NCBI GenBank assembly: GCA_011037195.1
Contig: JAAEAF010002524.1
Span: forward strand, 62,001-126,000
Source of the DNA: Triatoma infestans
Taxonomy: Eukaryota; Arthropoda; Insecta; Hemiptera; Reduviidae
Length of the DNA: 64,000 nt
Direction: 5' to 3'
Shown: positions 23,214 to 37,084 of the stretch, piece by piece
Numbering within the stretch: the first letter of the stretch is position 1
Layout of the letters: every line of letters begins with the position of its first letter
Program-made: the position numbers and the translations under genes
The notes under the pieces: model-generated
What the model was told of the DNA's origin: nothing
What the model saw: the letters and a program-made list of their open reading frames with translations, nothing else
The model's database searches: none

Positions 23214-26200
23214 ACTTAGTTCACACTAGTAAATTATTATATATAAGTATGTTGCCCCCAGGAAAATAAAACAAGGTAGTTTAACATTTATTTCATTATA
23301 GGGGCATTTAACATATCTTTTAATAATTGATATATCTTAAACGTTATTAGCAGTGGGTGGGGGAAACAAAAAATAACATTTCTTTAATAATTTATTTGGG
23401 TGTTATTTAACACCTTGATATATAGCAAAAACTAATTATGTGAGAATAAGACGAAAATAATATAAATTGGCATATTAATGTATTAAACAACATCTTAAAG
23501 CATAAAAATGATAAAACAGTTGCAAACTAATGGTAAAATAAAACAAATTGACATATTAATGTATTTATTATCCATCTTAAGACATAAAATTGATGTATCC
23601 AAAAAAAATCTTAGCCACAAATAATATTAGAACGACAAATTAATGTATTTATTATTCATCTTAAGTAAATGTTAAACTAATGGCGAATATGTGACAAAAA
23701 CATAACATCTTAAAATAATATTAGAACGTTATATGGGTAAGGGGTGAAAAAAAAAAAATAATACAAAATGGCATATTAATGTATTTATTATTATTAGACA
23801 ACATCTTAAGACATAAATAAGTTACAAAACAACAAGCAAACTATGTGGGTGAAAATAAAACAAAAATTGACATATTAATGTATTTATTATTCATCTTAAG
23901 ACATAAAAATGTTAAAACAGTTGCAAACTAATGGCGAATATGTGGCAATAAACCAAGTAAAAATTGACACATCTAAAACACAATATTCATTATATATAGC
24001 AAATTAATTGAGGTATAAGTAAAACAAATGGTTTATTTAAAACATCTTAAGACATAAAAATAAAAAAAGAATGTAATTATATGACAATAAGGTAAAACAA
24101 GTAAAAATTGACATATCTAAAAACACAATATTCATTATATATAGCAAACTAATTGAGGTATAAGTAAAACAAATGGTTTATTCGAAACATCTTAAGACAT
24201 AAAAATAAAATAAAGAATGTAATTATATGACATAAGGTAAAACAAGTAAAAATTGCCATATCTAAAAACACAATATTCATTATAAATAGCAAAAAAACAC
24301 AGCAAAATAATCATTATATATAGCAATTGAGTATAAACTAATGACAAATATGTGAGGTGAAAAACGAAACATCTTAAGACATTTGCGATTACAGTAAGAA
24401 CACAAAGTAAACTATTGGTGGGGGCAGCATATATTAATATCATTTTCAATAAAAATGACACCTTTCAACCTCTATGTGTGTTTAAATGTTATATATATTA
24501 GAAGTAAAACGTCTTAAACATAAAAAAGAATGTAATTATGTGAGAATATTAATTGGTGGTGGGGGACGGCGTATATATTAATCTATTTAACATCATGTTT
24601 TAAAAAAAAAATGACACCTTATACAAACACCTCCATTGATACAAGTATAGAACATGTGTGTTTAAATGTTATATATATTAGAAGTAAAACAATTGGTTTA
24701 TTTAAAACATCTTAAGACATTGGTGATTATGGTGGGGGGTAAAAATGAACAGTTAATTTTACATATCTTTTAAGTTGGTGTTACATTTTAAACTAAAACG
24801 TTATATATAATAGCATTGAGTTAAAAACTAATGATGATTGAATAAGGTAATAAAAACTCCCACACAAAATATTAATGTAATTACGAAAACAATTTATAAC
24901 ATATATTAACAACGTGTGAGTCACATCTTTGTGTTGGAAAAAAATAAACAGCTTAATTGATAGGTCATAAACGCCACAGGTATGTTAAAAACCCGAAGTC
25001 TAACAAACTATTAAATAAACATTTTTTGATACAATTACTTAACCTAACATTTTAAACATGCAGAAATATTAAGATTGGGTAGGCTGAGTTAAAAGACAAG
25101 TTAAGTTTTACATACCTTTTAAGTTGGTGTTAGTTTAAATAATAGCTCATGGTGATTGAATAAACACCTCTATTGATGTAATTACATGGCATTTAGTGAA
25201 TATGTGAGAAAAGGTAATATAAATGCTTAAACGTACCCTATAAACTCACTATACCACATAATGGAGGTGAGAATAAGGTAGAAATAATACAAATTAATTG
25301 ACACAACTAAATCACAACATTTTAAAGAAATAGTACAAATTAATTGACATATCTAAAACACAACATTTCAAAGAAATAATATAAATTAATTGACATAACT
25401 AAAACACAACATTTTAATATTAAAAAAACATTATATATATCAAGCTAATGGCAATTATGTGAGATGAAAAAAATAATGCAAGGTAAATGGCATATTTAAA
25501 ACAACTTAAACATAAAAAATTAATGTAATTATATAAGAATAGTGGGGGAAATAAAAACACAACATTTTCTTAGGCGCAAATAAAATTAAATCATTATATA
25601 TAGCAAACTAGTGTTTTTTGATACAATTACTTAACCTAACATTTTAAACACAGAAATATTAAGATTAAGAAGGCTGAGGTAAATTTTACATATCTTTTAA
25701 GTTGGTGTTACAGCCTAAATAATAGCTCATGGTGATTGATAAACCTTGCAAACGATTACATGGCATTTAGTGAATATGAGAGAAAATTGACATATCTAAA
25801 AACACAGCATTTTCTTAGATTCAAATAATACAAAATGACATAACTTAAACGCAACATTATATATAACAAGGGCGAAAAAATAATACAAAATGGTATATGT
25901 AAAACGTCTTAAACATAAAAAAGAATGTAAGAATAGTGGGGGAAAATAGAAAAACACAGCATTTTCTTAGGCATAAATAAAATTAAATCAATATATATAG
26001 CAAACTAATTGAGGTATAAATAATACAAATGGTATATTTAAAAAACATAACATCATAGACACATAAAAATATTGAAATAATCATTATATATAGAACCAAT
26101 TGAGGTATTAAAGCTAATGACAATTATATGAGAATAGGGTGAAATTAAAAACATGAAAATTGATATATCTAAACACACAACATTAAAGAAATCATTATAT

Positions 26201-28256
26201 ATAGCAAACTAATGGTAATTATGTGAGAATAGGGTAAACCAACTTATTATTCCATTTAACATTATCTAACACCATTTTAGACACAAAAATATTAAAATCA
26301 TGCCAATTTAGGTAAAGAACTAATGGCAATTTTATGAAAATAAGTAAAGTATTATTCTGCACACAAATATTTAACACTAGTTTAAACATACAAAATAATA
26401 AGATTGAATAAACTGCTGGTGGGGGTAAAAACAAGATAATTGTACATACCTTTTAAGTTAGTGTTACATTTTAAACTAAAACGTTATAAATTATAGCAAA
26501 CTAATTGAGATAATATAATTGTATATTTAAAAAAAACACCGCAAAATAATCATTATATATAGCAATTGAGGCATAAACTAATGACAAATATGTGAGGTGA
26601 AAAAATAAAACAAAATGGCATAACATCTTAGCCACAAATAATATTAGAACGTTATATGGCAAACTAATGGGCAATTATGAGAGTGAAGATTAATTGGTGG
26701 TGGGGGACAGCTTATATTAATCCATTTAACATCATTTTCAATAAAAAATGGCACCTTGCAACCTCTATGTGTGTTTAAATGTTATTTACCATTATTAAAC
26801 ATCCAAGACATTGGTGATTACAGTAAGAACGCAAAATTAAACTATTGGTTGGACAGCATATATTTAACATCATGTTTAAAAAAAAAATGACACCTAATAC
26901 AAACACCTCTATTGATATAATTATAGAACATGCATGTTTAAATGTTATATATTAGGTACAAATAATATTAAAGAAATCATTATATACGGCAATTGAGGCA
27001 TTAAACGCTATTTATCTTGTTAGAAATAGCAATTGAGTGAATCATATAAGATAAAGTCGGTGAATCATAATTTATTATATCTTATACATTACTTTCTAGC
27101 TAAATACACATTTCCGATAAAGTTTATAATACATGTGACAGTTTTATATTGAATAAATATGATACAAAGTTGAAAAAAAGAATCCAACCTAAATTGTACA
27201 AATGCTAGAATAAATATGCTAGAGTAAACAGACAAGTTATTTAACACCATTTTAGACACGCAAAATGCCGATGCAATTATGTTAAAATATAAGACATAAA
27301 ATATATTAAATGCTGATGCAATAAAAAAACCTCCCACACAAATTATTCTAGATATGTGAATAAACACCCAGACGTGGCCTGTAAACACCATTATGTTAAA
27401 TTATTGATGTAATATTAGGCATAAACTAATAAAAAGTAAGGTAAAAAAATCAACAAAGGAAGTGACTTTGCACATGTAGATGCAATATAAGTTCACATAG
27501 TCGATGCAATTATTTTGACAAACATTTGCCATACCAAAAAACATAACTTTACACAAATACTAATTCTTAAACATAACTTTTACATAAATACAGAACTTAA
27601 CTGAACTTTACAGACAAACCAATACTAGGATTGTAAACCAACCCCCTTCCTCATTTGGTAAAAGTAATTAATATTTCATTGTATGTTTGTGGTAGGATAT
27701 ATTTACCTACTTATAAAAAAAAACACCTAATAATGTCCCCGCAAACCTTCCCTTTGACACAAACGAAAATCAAAATCTACCGTCTCCCTCATGCTGTTCC
27801 ATCATCAATGCCTAATAATACTATTAAAAGTGTTCTTATATATATTTATATATTATATGGATAAGGGGCTGTTCTTGCACGGGTTTCAATATGCGTTATA
27901 ACCTATCATTATTATCTGGGTATTCCATTTTCATTTATAAAGGCGATGTAGAAAGAAGAAAAAAAAATATGTAACAAAATCTGACATCATCTTTCCTAAT
28001 CAATGCAATTTTATTTTAATTATTTTATTTTGCTATTAGGTTCAGCAAGATATTCAGGTCAATCACTAGAATTTCCGACCCCCGCCAGTTTCTCCTATTT
28101 GCACTATTATAGTTGCAATACATAAATGCATCATTTCTAGCATATATCTTGATCACCAATAACCAAAATGTTTGGTTTAGATGAGTTGGGGACAAAATAT
28201 AATAGGCTTAGAGTTAGACAAATTGTCATTTTTACTGCAAATTAGATTATTTTATA

Positions 28257-28452
28257 TACATAAATTGGCAAAATATAATCGGCTTAGGATGTAGGCAAAA
28301 TGTCCTGGGGGTTTGGATTAAAAAGGTTATGCAAAATATAAGAGGTTAGGTTGGGCTAGGTTAGAGTAGGTTGGGCAATTATGATCAAGATGCTCACCGA
28401 CTAATCATCAATTTCGACGAGTACTTAAGCCACGCCCACTTATCGTGGTTAT
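28257..28452. repeat. Loop of the foldback element, with a telomere-like short run
   Basis: About 196 bp of unpaired spacer between the arms. It includes a degenerate TTAGG-rich stretch at 28342-28376 (aggttaggttgggctaggtt and on), similar to the arthropod telomere unit TTAGG. No coding capacity. Confidence 0.6.
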
Positions 28453-31400
28453 TATAAAATAATCTAATTTGCAGGTAAAAATGACAATTTGTCTAACTCT
28501 AAGCCTATTATATTTTGCCCCCAACCCATCTAAACCAAACCTTTTGGTTATTGGCGATCAAGATATATGCTAGAAATGATGCATTAATGTATTGCAACTA
28601 TAATAGTGCAAGTAGGAGAAACTGGCGGGGGTCGGAAATTCTAGTGATTGACCTGAATATCTTGCTGAACCTAATAGCAAAATAAAATAATTAAAATAAA
28701 ATTGCATTGATTAGGAAAGATGATGTCAGATTTTGTTACATATTTCTTTTTCTTCTTTCTACATCGCCTTTATAAATGAAAATGGAATACTCAGATAATA
28801 ATGATAGGTTATAACGCATATTAAACCCGTGCAAGAACAGCCCCTTATCCATATAATATATAAGTACACTTTTAATAGTATTATTAGGCATTGATGATGG
28901 AACAACATGAGGGTGACGCGTATATTTTGATTTTCGTTTGTGTCAAAGTGAAGGTATGCGGGGACAATATTAGGTGTTTTTTTTTTAAGTTAGGTAATAT
29001 ATACATCATACACACACATACAATAAATATTAATTATTTAACCAAATGAGGAATGTTTTTTACAATACAGTATATGTGTTTGTATGTAAAAGTTCAGTTT
29101 AAGTTCTGTATTTATGTAAAAGTTATGTTTAAGTATTAGTATTTGTGTAAAGTTATGTTTTTTGGGTATGTATGTATGTATGGCAAATGTTTGTCAAAAA
29201 TAATTACATCGACTTTGACGTATATTGCTCGAGATGTGCAACGTCACTTCCTTTGTTGAAGTATTTGTACACCTTACTTTTTATTAGTTTATGCCTAATA
29301 TTACATCAATAATTTAACATAATGGTGTTTACAGGCCACGTTTGGGTGTTTATTCACATATCTAGAATAATTTGTGTGGGAGGTTTTTTTATTGCATCAG
29401 CATTTAATATATTTTATGTCTTATATTTTAACATAATTGCATCGACATTTTGCGTGGCTAAAATGGTGTTAAATAACTTGTCTGTTTACTCTAGCATATT
29501 TATTCTAGCTGTACAATAACGTTGGATTCTTTTTTTCATCTTTGTATTCAATATAAAACTGCCACATGTATTATAAACTTTATCGGAAATGTGTATTTAG
29601 CTAGAAATTATGATTCTAACGATATAATAAATTACTATTCACCGACTTTTATCTTATATCTTTCACTCAGATTGCTATTTCTAACAGATAATACTTTTAA
29701 TTCCTCATTGCCGTATATAATGATTTCTTTAATATTATTTGTACCTAATATATAACATTTAAACATACATGTTCTATAATTATATCAATAGAGGTGTTTG
29801 TATAAGGTGTCATTTTTTTTGAAACATGATGTTAATATATGCTGTCCAACCAATAGTTTAATTTTGCGTTCTTACTGTAATCACCAATGTCTTTGGATGT
29901 TTAATAATGGTAAATAACATTTAAACACACATAAAGGTTGCAAGGTGCCATTTTTATTGAAAATGATGTTAAATGGATTAATATAAGCTGTCCCCCACCA
30001 CCAATTAATCTTCGCTCTAATAATTGCCCATTAGTTTGCCATATAACGTTCTAATATTATTTGTGGCTAAGATGTTATACCATTTTGTTTTATTTTTTCA
30101 CCTCACATATTTGTCATTAGTTTATGCCTCAATTGCTATATATAATGATTATTTTGCGGTGTTTTTTTTAAATATACAATTGTATTATCTCAATTAGTTT
30201 GCTATTATTTATAACGTTATAGTTTAAAAGTTTAAAATGTAACACCAACTTAAAAGGTATGTACAATTATCTTGTTTTTACCCCCACCAGCAGTTTATTC
30301 AATCTTATTATTTTGTATGTTTAAACTAGTGTTAAATATTTGTGTGCAGAATAATACTTTACTTATTTTCATAAAATTGCCATTAGTTCTTTACCTAAAT
30401 TGGCATGATTTTAATATTTTTGTGTCTAAAATGGTGTTAGATAATGTTAATAGAATAATAAGTTGGTTTACCCTATTCTCACATAATTACCATTAGTTTG
30501 CTATATATAATGATTTACTTTTATTTGCGTCTAGGAAAATGTTGTGTGTTTAGATATACCAATTTTCATGTTTTTAATTTCACCCTATTCTCATATAATT
30601 GTCATTAGCTTTAATACCTCAATTGGTTCTATATATAATGATTATTTTAATATTTTTATGTGTCTATGATGTTGTGTTTTTTAAATATACCATTTGTATT
30701 ATTTACACCTCAATTAGTTTGCTATATATATTGATTTAATTTTATTTATGCCTAAGAAAATGCTGTGTTTTTCTATCCCCCCCCCCACCACTATTCTTAC
30801 ATTCTTTTTTATGTTTAAGACGTATTACATATACCATTTTGTATTATTTTTTCGCCCTTGTTATATATAATGTTGCGTTTTAGTTATGTCATTTTGTATT
30901 ATTTGAATCTAAGAAAATGCTGTGTTTTTAGATATGTCAATTTTCTCACATATTCACTAAATGCCATGTAATCGTTTTCAAGGTTTATTCAATCTCCATG
31001 AGCTATTATTTAAACTAACACCAACTTAAAAGATATGTAAAATTTACCTCAGCCTACTCAATCTTAATATTTCTGTATGTTTAAAATGTTAGGTTAAGTA
31101 ATTGTATCAAAAAACACTAGTTTGCTATATATAATGATTTAATTTTATTTGCGCCTAAGAAAATGTTGTGTTTTTATTTCCCCCACTATTCTTATATAAT
31201 TACATTCTTTTTTTATGTTTAAGTTGTTTTAAATATGCCATTTACCTTGCATTATTTTTTTCATCTCACATAATTGCCATTAGCTTGATATGTGAGCATT
31301 ATAATATTAAAATGTTGTGTTTTAGTTATGTCAATTAATTTATATTATTTCTTTAAAATGTTGTGTTTTAGATATGTCAATTAATTTGTACTATTTCATT

Positions 31401-33378
31401 AAAATGTTGTGTTTTAGTTGTGTCAAATAATTTGCATTATTTCTACCTTATTCTCACATCCATTATGTGGTATAGTGATGTTTATAGGGTACGTTTAAGC
31501 ATTCATATTACCTTTTCTCACATATTCACTAAATGCTATGTAATTACATCAATAGAGGTGTTTATTCAATCACCATGAGCTATTATTTAAACTAACACCA
31601 ACTTAAAAGGTATGTAAAACTTAACTCAGCCTACCCAATCTTAATATTTCTGCATGTTTAAAATGTTAGGTTAAGTAATTGTATCAAAAAATGTTTATTT
31701 AATAGTTTGTTAGACTTCGGGTTTTTAACATACCTGTGGCGTTTATGACCTATCAATTAAGCTGTTTATTTTTTCCAACACAAAGATGTGACTCACACGT
31801 TGTTAATATATGTTATAAATTGCTTTCGTAATTACATTAATATTTTGTGTGGGAGTTTTTATTACCTTATTCAATCATTATTAGTTTTTAACTCAATGCT
31901 ATAATATATAACGTTTTAGTTTAAAATGTAACACCAACTTAAAAGATATGTAAAATTAACTGTTTATTTTTACCCCCCACCATAATCACCAATGTCTTAA
32001 GATGTTTTAAATAAACCAATTGTTTTACTTCTAATATATATAACATTTAAACACACATGTTCTATAATTGCATCAATAGAGGTGTTTGTATAAGGTGTCA
32101 TTTTTTTGAAACATGATGTTAAATAGATTAATATATACGCCGTCCCCCACCGCCAATTAATATTCTCACATAATTACATTCTTTTTTATGTTTAAGACGT
32201 TTTACTTCTAATATATATAAGATTTAAATACACATAGAGGTTGAAAGGTGTCATTTTTATTGAAAATGATGTTAATATATGCTGCCCAACCAATAGTTTA
32301 CTTTGTGTTCTTACTGTAATCGCAAATGTCTTAAGATGTTTCATTTTTCACCTCACATATTTGTCATTAGTTTATACTCAATTGCTATATATAATGATTA
32401 TTTTGCTGTGTTTTTTTAAATATACCATTTGTATTATCTCAATTAGTTTGCTATATATAATGAATATTGTGTTTTTGATATGTCAATTTTTACTTGGTTT
32501 ATTGCCACATATTCGCCATTAGTTTGCAACTGTTTTAATATTTTTATGTCTTAAGATGAATAATAAATACATTAATATGTCAATTTTTGTTTTATTTTCA
32601 CCCACATAGTTTGCTTGTTGTTTTGTAACTTATTTATCTCTTAAGATGTTGTCTAATAATAGTATGCCATTTTGTATTATTTTTTTTTTTCACCCCTTAC
32701 CCATATAACGTTCTAATATTATTTGTGTCTAAGATGTTTTTCACTAAATGCCATGTAATTACATCAATAGAGGTGTTTATTCAATCACCATGAGCTATAC
32801 ACCAACTTAAAAGGTATGTAAAATTTACCTCAGCCTATGTATGTTTAAAATGTTAGGTTAAGTAATTGCATCAAAGGGGTTATTTATTAAAGATATGTTA
32901 ATATATTTGGTTTGTTAGACTTACATACCTGCGGCGTTTATGATATATCAATTAGGTTGTTTTTTTTTTTACCTTATTCCAACACAAATAATCACCATTA
33001 TGTGACTCACACTCAATCTATGCTATTAATATTTTGGTGGAAGGGATTGCAGATATGTTAATTAACTTGTCTCCTTATTCTAGTTTTTAACTTAATTAGT
33101 TTGCTATATAATGTTTTTTTAATGTTGTGTTTAGATATGCCACATATTCACCATTAGTTTGCTTGTTGTTTTGCAACTTATTTATTTTTTGTCTCCCACC
33201 CACATTGGTAATAATGTTAATTATGTAGATATATCAATTGTCTATCAATTATTAAAAGATATGTTAAAAATGCCCTATAATCGCCTATAATTGTTGTTAA
33301 CTAATGTGAAATAATAAAAAAGATATGTTCCCAAGGGGCCACATACTTATATATGATAATTTACTACTATGAACTAAG

Positions 33379-33443
33379 TGGCCGCTTTGGTCTAGTGGTT
33401 TGCATTACCGACTTCTAACCCCACAATTAAGGTTCGATTCCAG
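33379..33443 (+). other. tRNA-like segment in right foldback arm
   Basis: Inverted partner of the segment at 23149-23213: tggtctagtggttt (box A-like), acttctaacc and ggttcgattcc (box B). The two have diverged at several bases but both keep box B exactly. Confidence 0.5.
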
Positions 33444-33984
33444 GTTAAACAACTTTTTTATTTCATTTTATTTAATTATTTATAATTTATTTATATTTAT
33501 AATTTAATTATTTATAATTTAATTTATATTTATAATTGAATATATAATTTGTAATTTAATCGTCTTCGAATTGAATGATGGGATGACGTCATCTTTAAAT
33601 TAGGCTCATTGATTTGGATGAGTTCTTAAATTTAAGCCATCGGTTTGGGTGATGACGTCAGAGAGATCATAGCCCCTGTGCCAGAACTGTCCTTTCTACC
33701 CTACTCAAGTGGTTAATTTAAATTTCGCCATAATTTTTCTTTATTCCCAGTAGGTGGAGAACTCTCGTGTCAATTTCTGAAAACACAGATTTAAACAAAA
33801 ACGAGCTCCTATAGATTGCTTTACTCCCGATACAAAATCTGAATATTTGATTAGTTTAAAGTTGGGCTTGATTAGTTTAAAGTTGGGTTTGATTAGTTAA
33901 AAATTCGCCAGAATTTTTTTTTACTTCCAACTAATTGGAGAAATCTGGTGTCAATCAATTTCTGAAAACATAGTTATAAAAAAA

Positions 33985-34815
33985 TCTGGTGTGGAATACT
34001 GACACAACTTTCCTCCTACTGCTAAATGGCAAATTTTCTTCACACTTACAATTCTTATTAGTGTTTAAAACCGGTCGGTAATTTTATGGAGAAATATCAC
34101 AAAAAACTAAAAAACCTGTTCAGTAAAGTCCGCACTTCCGCTCAACCGATTTTCTTCATACTGGGTATTTTGGCAACTTATATAATTCTAATTAATATTA
34201 TTTAGTTGGCAGAATTGTATAGCACATTGTTGGACTGAAATAGCACATTAAACGAAAACACATCCCCACCTATCCTCCAAAAGTGCCTTAAATGAATTTT
34301 CCCGGAGAAATGTTTCAAATAAAATTTGTGGCTATTTGTATGTGTAGTTGATACACAAAAGTTTAAAGAAAATTGTTGTAGCCTTTTTAGACTAAAATAG
34401 GAGAAAATTGAAAACTACTTTCAGTAAAGCGCACTGCCGGTCATTCGATTTTTTTCAAACTCAGGACTTCGACAACATATTTAATTCTAATTAGTATTAT
34501 TTGGATTATAGAATTGAACCGTTTTTGAGAAAATCAGAAAAAATGAAAAAAAAACATTCAATAAAGTGGCACTTCCGGTAGATGGATTCTGCCCGAAATC
34601 TTCCTGCCTGATGCGGTGGTAGTACCTATAAAAGTTATACCAAATTTGAGCTTCCTGCAACTTTTCGTTTTTTATATATTTTTTTCACACACATACAGAC
34701 CATTTCCTTGGACTCAGTGGATCTCGATACATGTATTTACGGTGCAAACTCAATTTCGAAAATGTGGCACGATCACAATACTTCATATTATTATTAGTAA
34801 GAGGAAGTAAACAAA
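33985..34815 (+). mobile_element. MITE-M copy
   Basis: Starts ctggtgtggaatactgacac then aactttcctcctactg and holds two modules with cttccgctcaaccgattttc and ggtcattcgatttttttcaa. It ends with aatacttcatattattatta then gtaagaggaagtaaac near 34812. Confidence 0.7.
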
Positions 34816-34959
34816 TATATAGTGGTGGGGATTATGGGGTCGTTTGTTTTTAGGTCATATTGACCATCGGAATGTAGTTACATTGTAAAGCAGCGCCTCT
34901 TTAGGCCCACAAACAACTTATAAGGTCACTTTAAAATTAGCCTAAGTTACAGGTTCTTC

Positions 34960-35345
34960 AGAATCTTCGGAAAATCTATTTTCCGGAAAGCCATTTTCTG
35001 AGACAGAACTTCAGAAATAAATTTTTCAAGAAACAGTTTCAATTAAAAAGCAATAAGTATCGTATTCATGTGGAAAGTCAGGATGTAAAGTAAGAAAATC
35101 GTTGAACTGTTGTCGAGAAAATCTCGGAAAACTTAAAAAAAAAAATTTAATAAAATTACAGCAAGTTGAGGGATGATACCTACCTAAACTTCCTATTAGC
35201 TGGCACCTAGAGTATGAAGTTCGTACACACACACTCACACACATCTAAAAACTTTCCTACCTATGTATTTCCGGTGAAAACTCAATTTCGAAAATCTGGC
35301 ACGATCGCAATACTTCCTCTTACTAGCAGTAAGAGAAAAGTTAAA
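34960..35345 (+). mobile_element. MITE-M fragment
   Basis: Only the 3' third is recognisable: a CA-rich spacer near 35226, tatttccggtgaaaactcaa at about 35267, cgaaaatctggcacgatcgc, and agtaagagaaaagtt near 35330. Confidence 0.55.
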
Positions 35346-35710
35346 ATACTACCTATTTTAGTCTAAAATACCTCGGGAATAAATAGGCCTCTTCTACCAT
35401 CTGTCAGGACAAATGATTCATTCAAACATATTCAGCTATCTCTATACATAATTTCTCATATTTCGTTCCAGCAGGGAGGCTTTCTCTATTTCTTGTTCCA
35501 TGATGCCAATCATCTCCTTCAATTTCCTATTAATCCCTGCAGACAGCCTCACATTCTCTTGTCTTAAGAACAATTGGACCCTAGTTAGCCGAGTTTGTCC
35601 TACCTAATTCCGGTCAGTATCAATCCCTCTCCCCTTGATTTTCTTAAAGACAAGGAATTAAGGCAAAATGATCTGCCACCGCTTATTTGGTGAATTTAAT
35701 TCTCTCCTAA

Positions 35711-35938
35711 GGGAAGGGAATAGCTAAGTGGTTAGCGTACTGGACTCCCACGCGTAGGACCCGGGTTCGAGTCCAGCTGTGCTACCCTTAGATTTTTTCT
35801 TCCTAGGAGCCCCTACAGCTCACTCTCCGGTGATGGACAGTGTAACGGGAGAACACTGTCCGGAGGCCGGCAGTGCACTGAGAAGGCACCGGGCCCCAAT
35901 GACTATAGATGTTAACGCGCCTTAAATTTAAAAAAAAT
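35711..35938 (+). mobile_element. SINE-A copy 1 (tail type 1)
   Basis: tRNA-like head with tagctaagtggttagcgtac (box A) and gggttcgagtcc (box B), then the shared body ttcttcctaggagcccctac and gtccggaggccggcagtgca. The tail is type 1 (actatagatgttaacgcgcc ttaaattt followed by A-rich). This matches the copies at 46091-46302 and 50243-50462. Confidence 0.8.
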
Positions 35939-37080
35939 AGAATAATCCTCTCCTCTCGCTTATCCATTTCAGTAAGAATATATTCTTGACGGAAATTTTC
36001 AGATCCACTGCTAATAGTAATAGTTCAAAGACATTAACCTTGATACCCACATTCCCAGGCTCCCAAAGCATCGTAATACTCTTATCTCGAAGAAACATGA
36101 AACAGATCCCGAATGATTTCGACCAATGGATGTTCAGCAATTTAACTTTGGTGGATGCCAATAATAGCAGAATCGATCTTTATTAGAATCGATTTTTTTG
36201 TGACTTTCTGTTTAGCTTGCGATGGTCTATTATATCCTAAATTATCATGGATTAACCTGCCCAAAACATTATAACCTTCTCTTCTTCACATGAACTTGTG
36301 CTTCTGCTTTATCTTTTTATTAATTATAATTTATTTAACATTTTTTTTAATTAATCTGAAGTTTTAGACTTCATCAAGCTCCTTTTTCATTTTTTTCTTA
36401 TACATGTATGGTTCATATAATTAGTAATTTTAGTTTTTCTTCTCTAAGTTATAATTTAGTTGCTTTTTTTTCTTGTTCAGCTTAAATTTATGTTTAGCTT
36501 ACTTTGCAAATAAATAGTTGTAATATTTATATGAATTTGCATGGACTTGCCCTATTCACCTGTGCTAGCCAGGGGACAGGATATAAACTACAGACTATTC
36601 TAGTGTACGTAGAACTGCTTTTATTTTCGTCCTAGTTTAAATCTTTACTAGTGAAGTACGGCTAGAATTTACTAGTCTGGCGCCAAGACAAAATAAAGTA
36701 ACTCTCCCGTAACTACAACCTAAGGTCCCACACCCATATATTACATATAAACTATCATAATAAAAACCGTTGGAACTCAGTTTTATTATACTCTATAAAA
36801 ACTTTGAATAAACAATAACCTTAATCATGTGATAATAGTAGCCGCAACGAAGTGGTTAGTAAGTAACTAATCAAACTCACTGTGTTTGTTTGTGTGATGG
36901 TAAAAAGAAAATTAGAGATGCCACACGGGCTGGTAGGTGGGCTACATGTTTTTTCCAAGATCTGTGTTTCACTTTAAATTGTTTGACTGGAAATAAAATA
37001 TCATCATGACGCCTCATAATCGCCATTATAATCCCTGAGGTCTATTGTACCATCCTTAGTGTCAGGACACACCTACAACA
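35939..37080. other. No gene recognised
   Basis: AT-rich sequence. ORFs of 66-77 codons around 35928-36186 overlap on both strands and show no family motif. Confidence 0.4.
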
Positions 37081-37084
37081 GAAA

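Larger units (their letters stand above)
22891..33704. mobile_element. Giant foldback element: two inverted arms of about 5.3 kb
   Basis: The left arm runs from 22891 (gtagggtagaaaggacagtt) to 28256 and the right arm from 28453 to 33704 (aactgtcctttctaccctac); the two are inverted copies along their length. A sampled 115-bp stretch differed at about six positions, so identity is roughly 95 percent. TCA directly borders both ends (22888-22890 and 33705-33707), a candidate 3-bp target-site duplication. The arms are built from many short AT-rich modules such as cattatatatagcaaactaa and acatcttaagacataaa, re-used in varied order. Two TGACGTCA sites lie near each end. No convincing ORF is present, so it would need a transposase from elsewhere. 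The form recalls Drosophila Foldback or Galileo elements; homology was not tested. Confidence 0.8.

Noticed and set aside
28342..28376. True interstitial telomere array
   Set aside because: Only a few degenerate TTAGG-like units; not a tandem array.
24192..32522. Hydrophobic ORFs of 65-100 codons inside the foldback arms
   Set aside because: They occur as mirrored pairs in AT-rich modules, have the Phe/Ile/Tyr/Leu bias expected from AT-rich DNA and no conserved motif.
22891..33704. Foldback element as a Polinton/Maverick
   Set aside because: No polymerase B, integrase or capsid-like ORF is present, and there is no 6-bp flanking duplication.
35928..36186. ORFs on both strands at the same place
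   Set aside because: Neither has a recognisable motif, a suitable start context or a splice partner.
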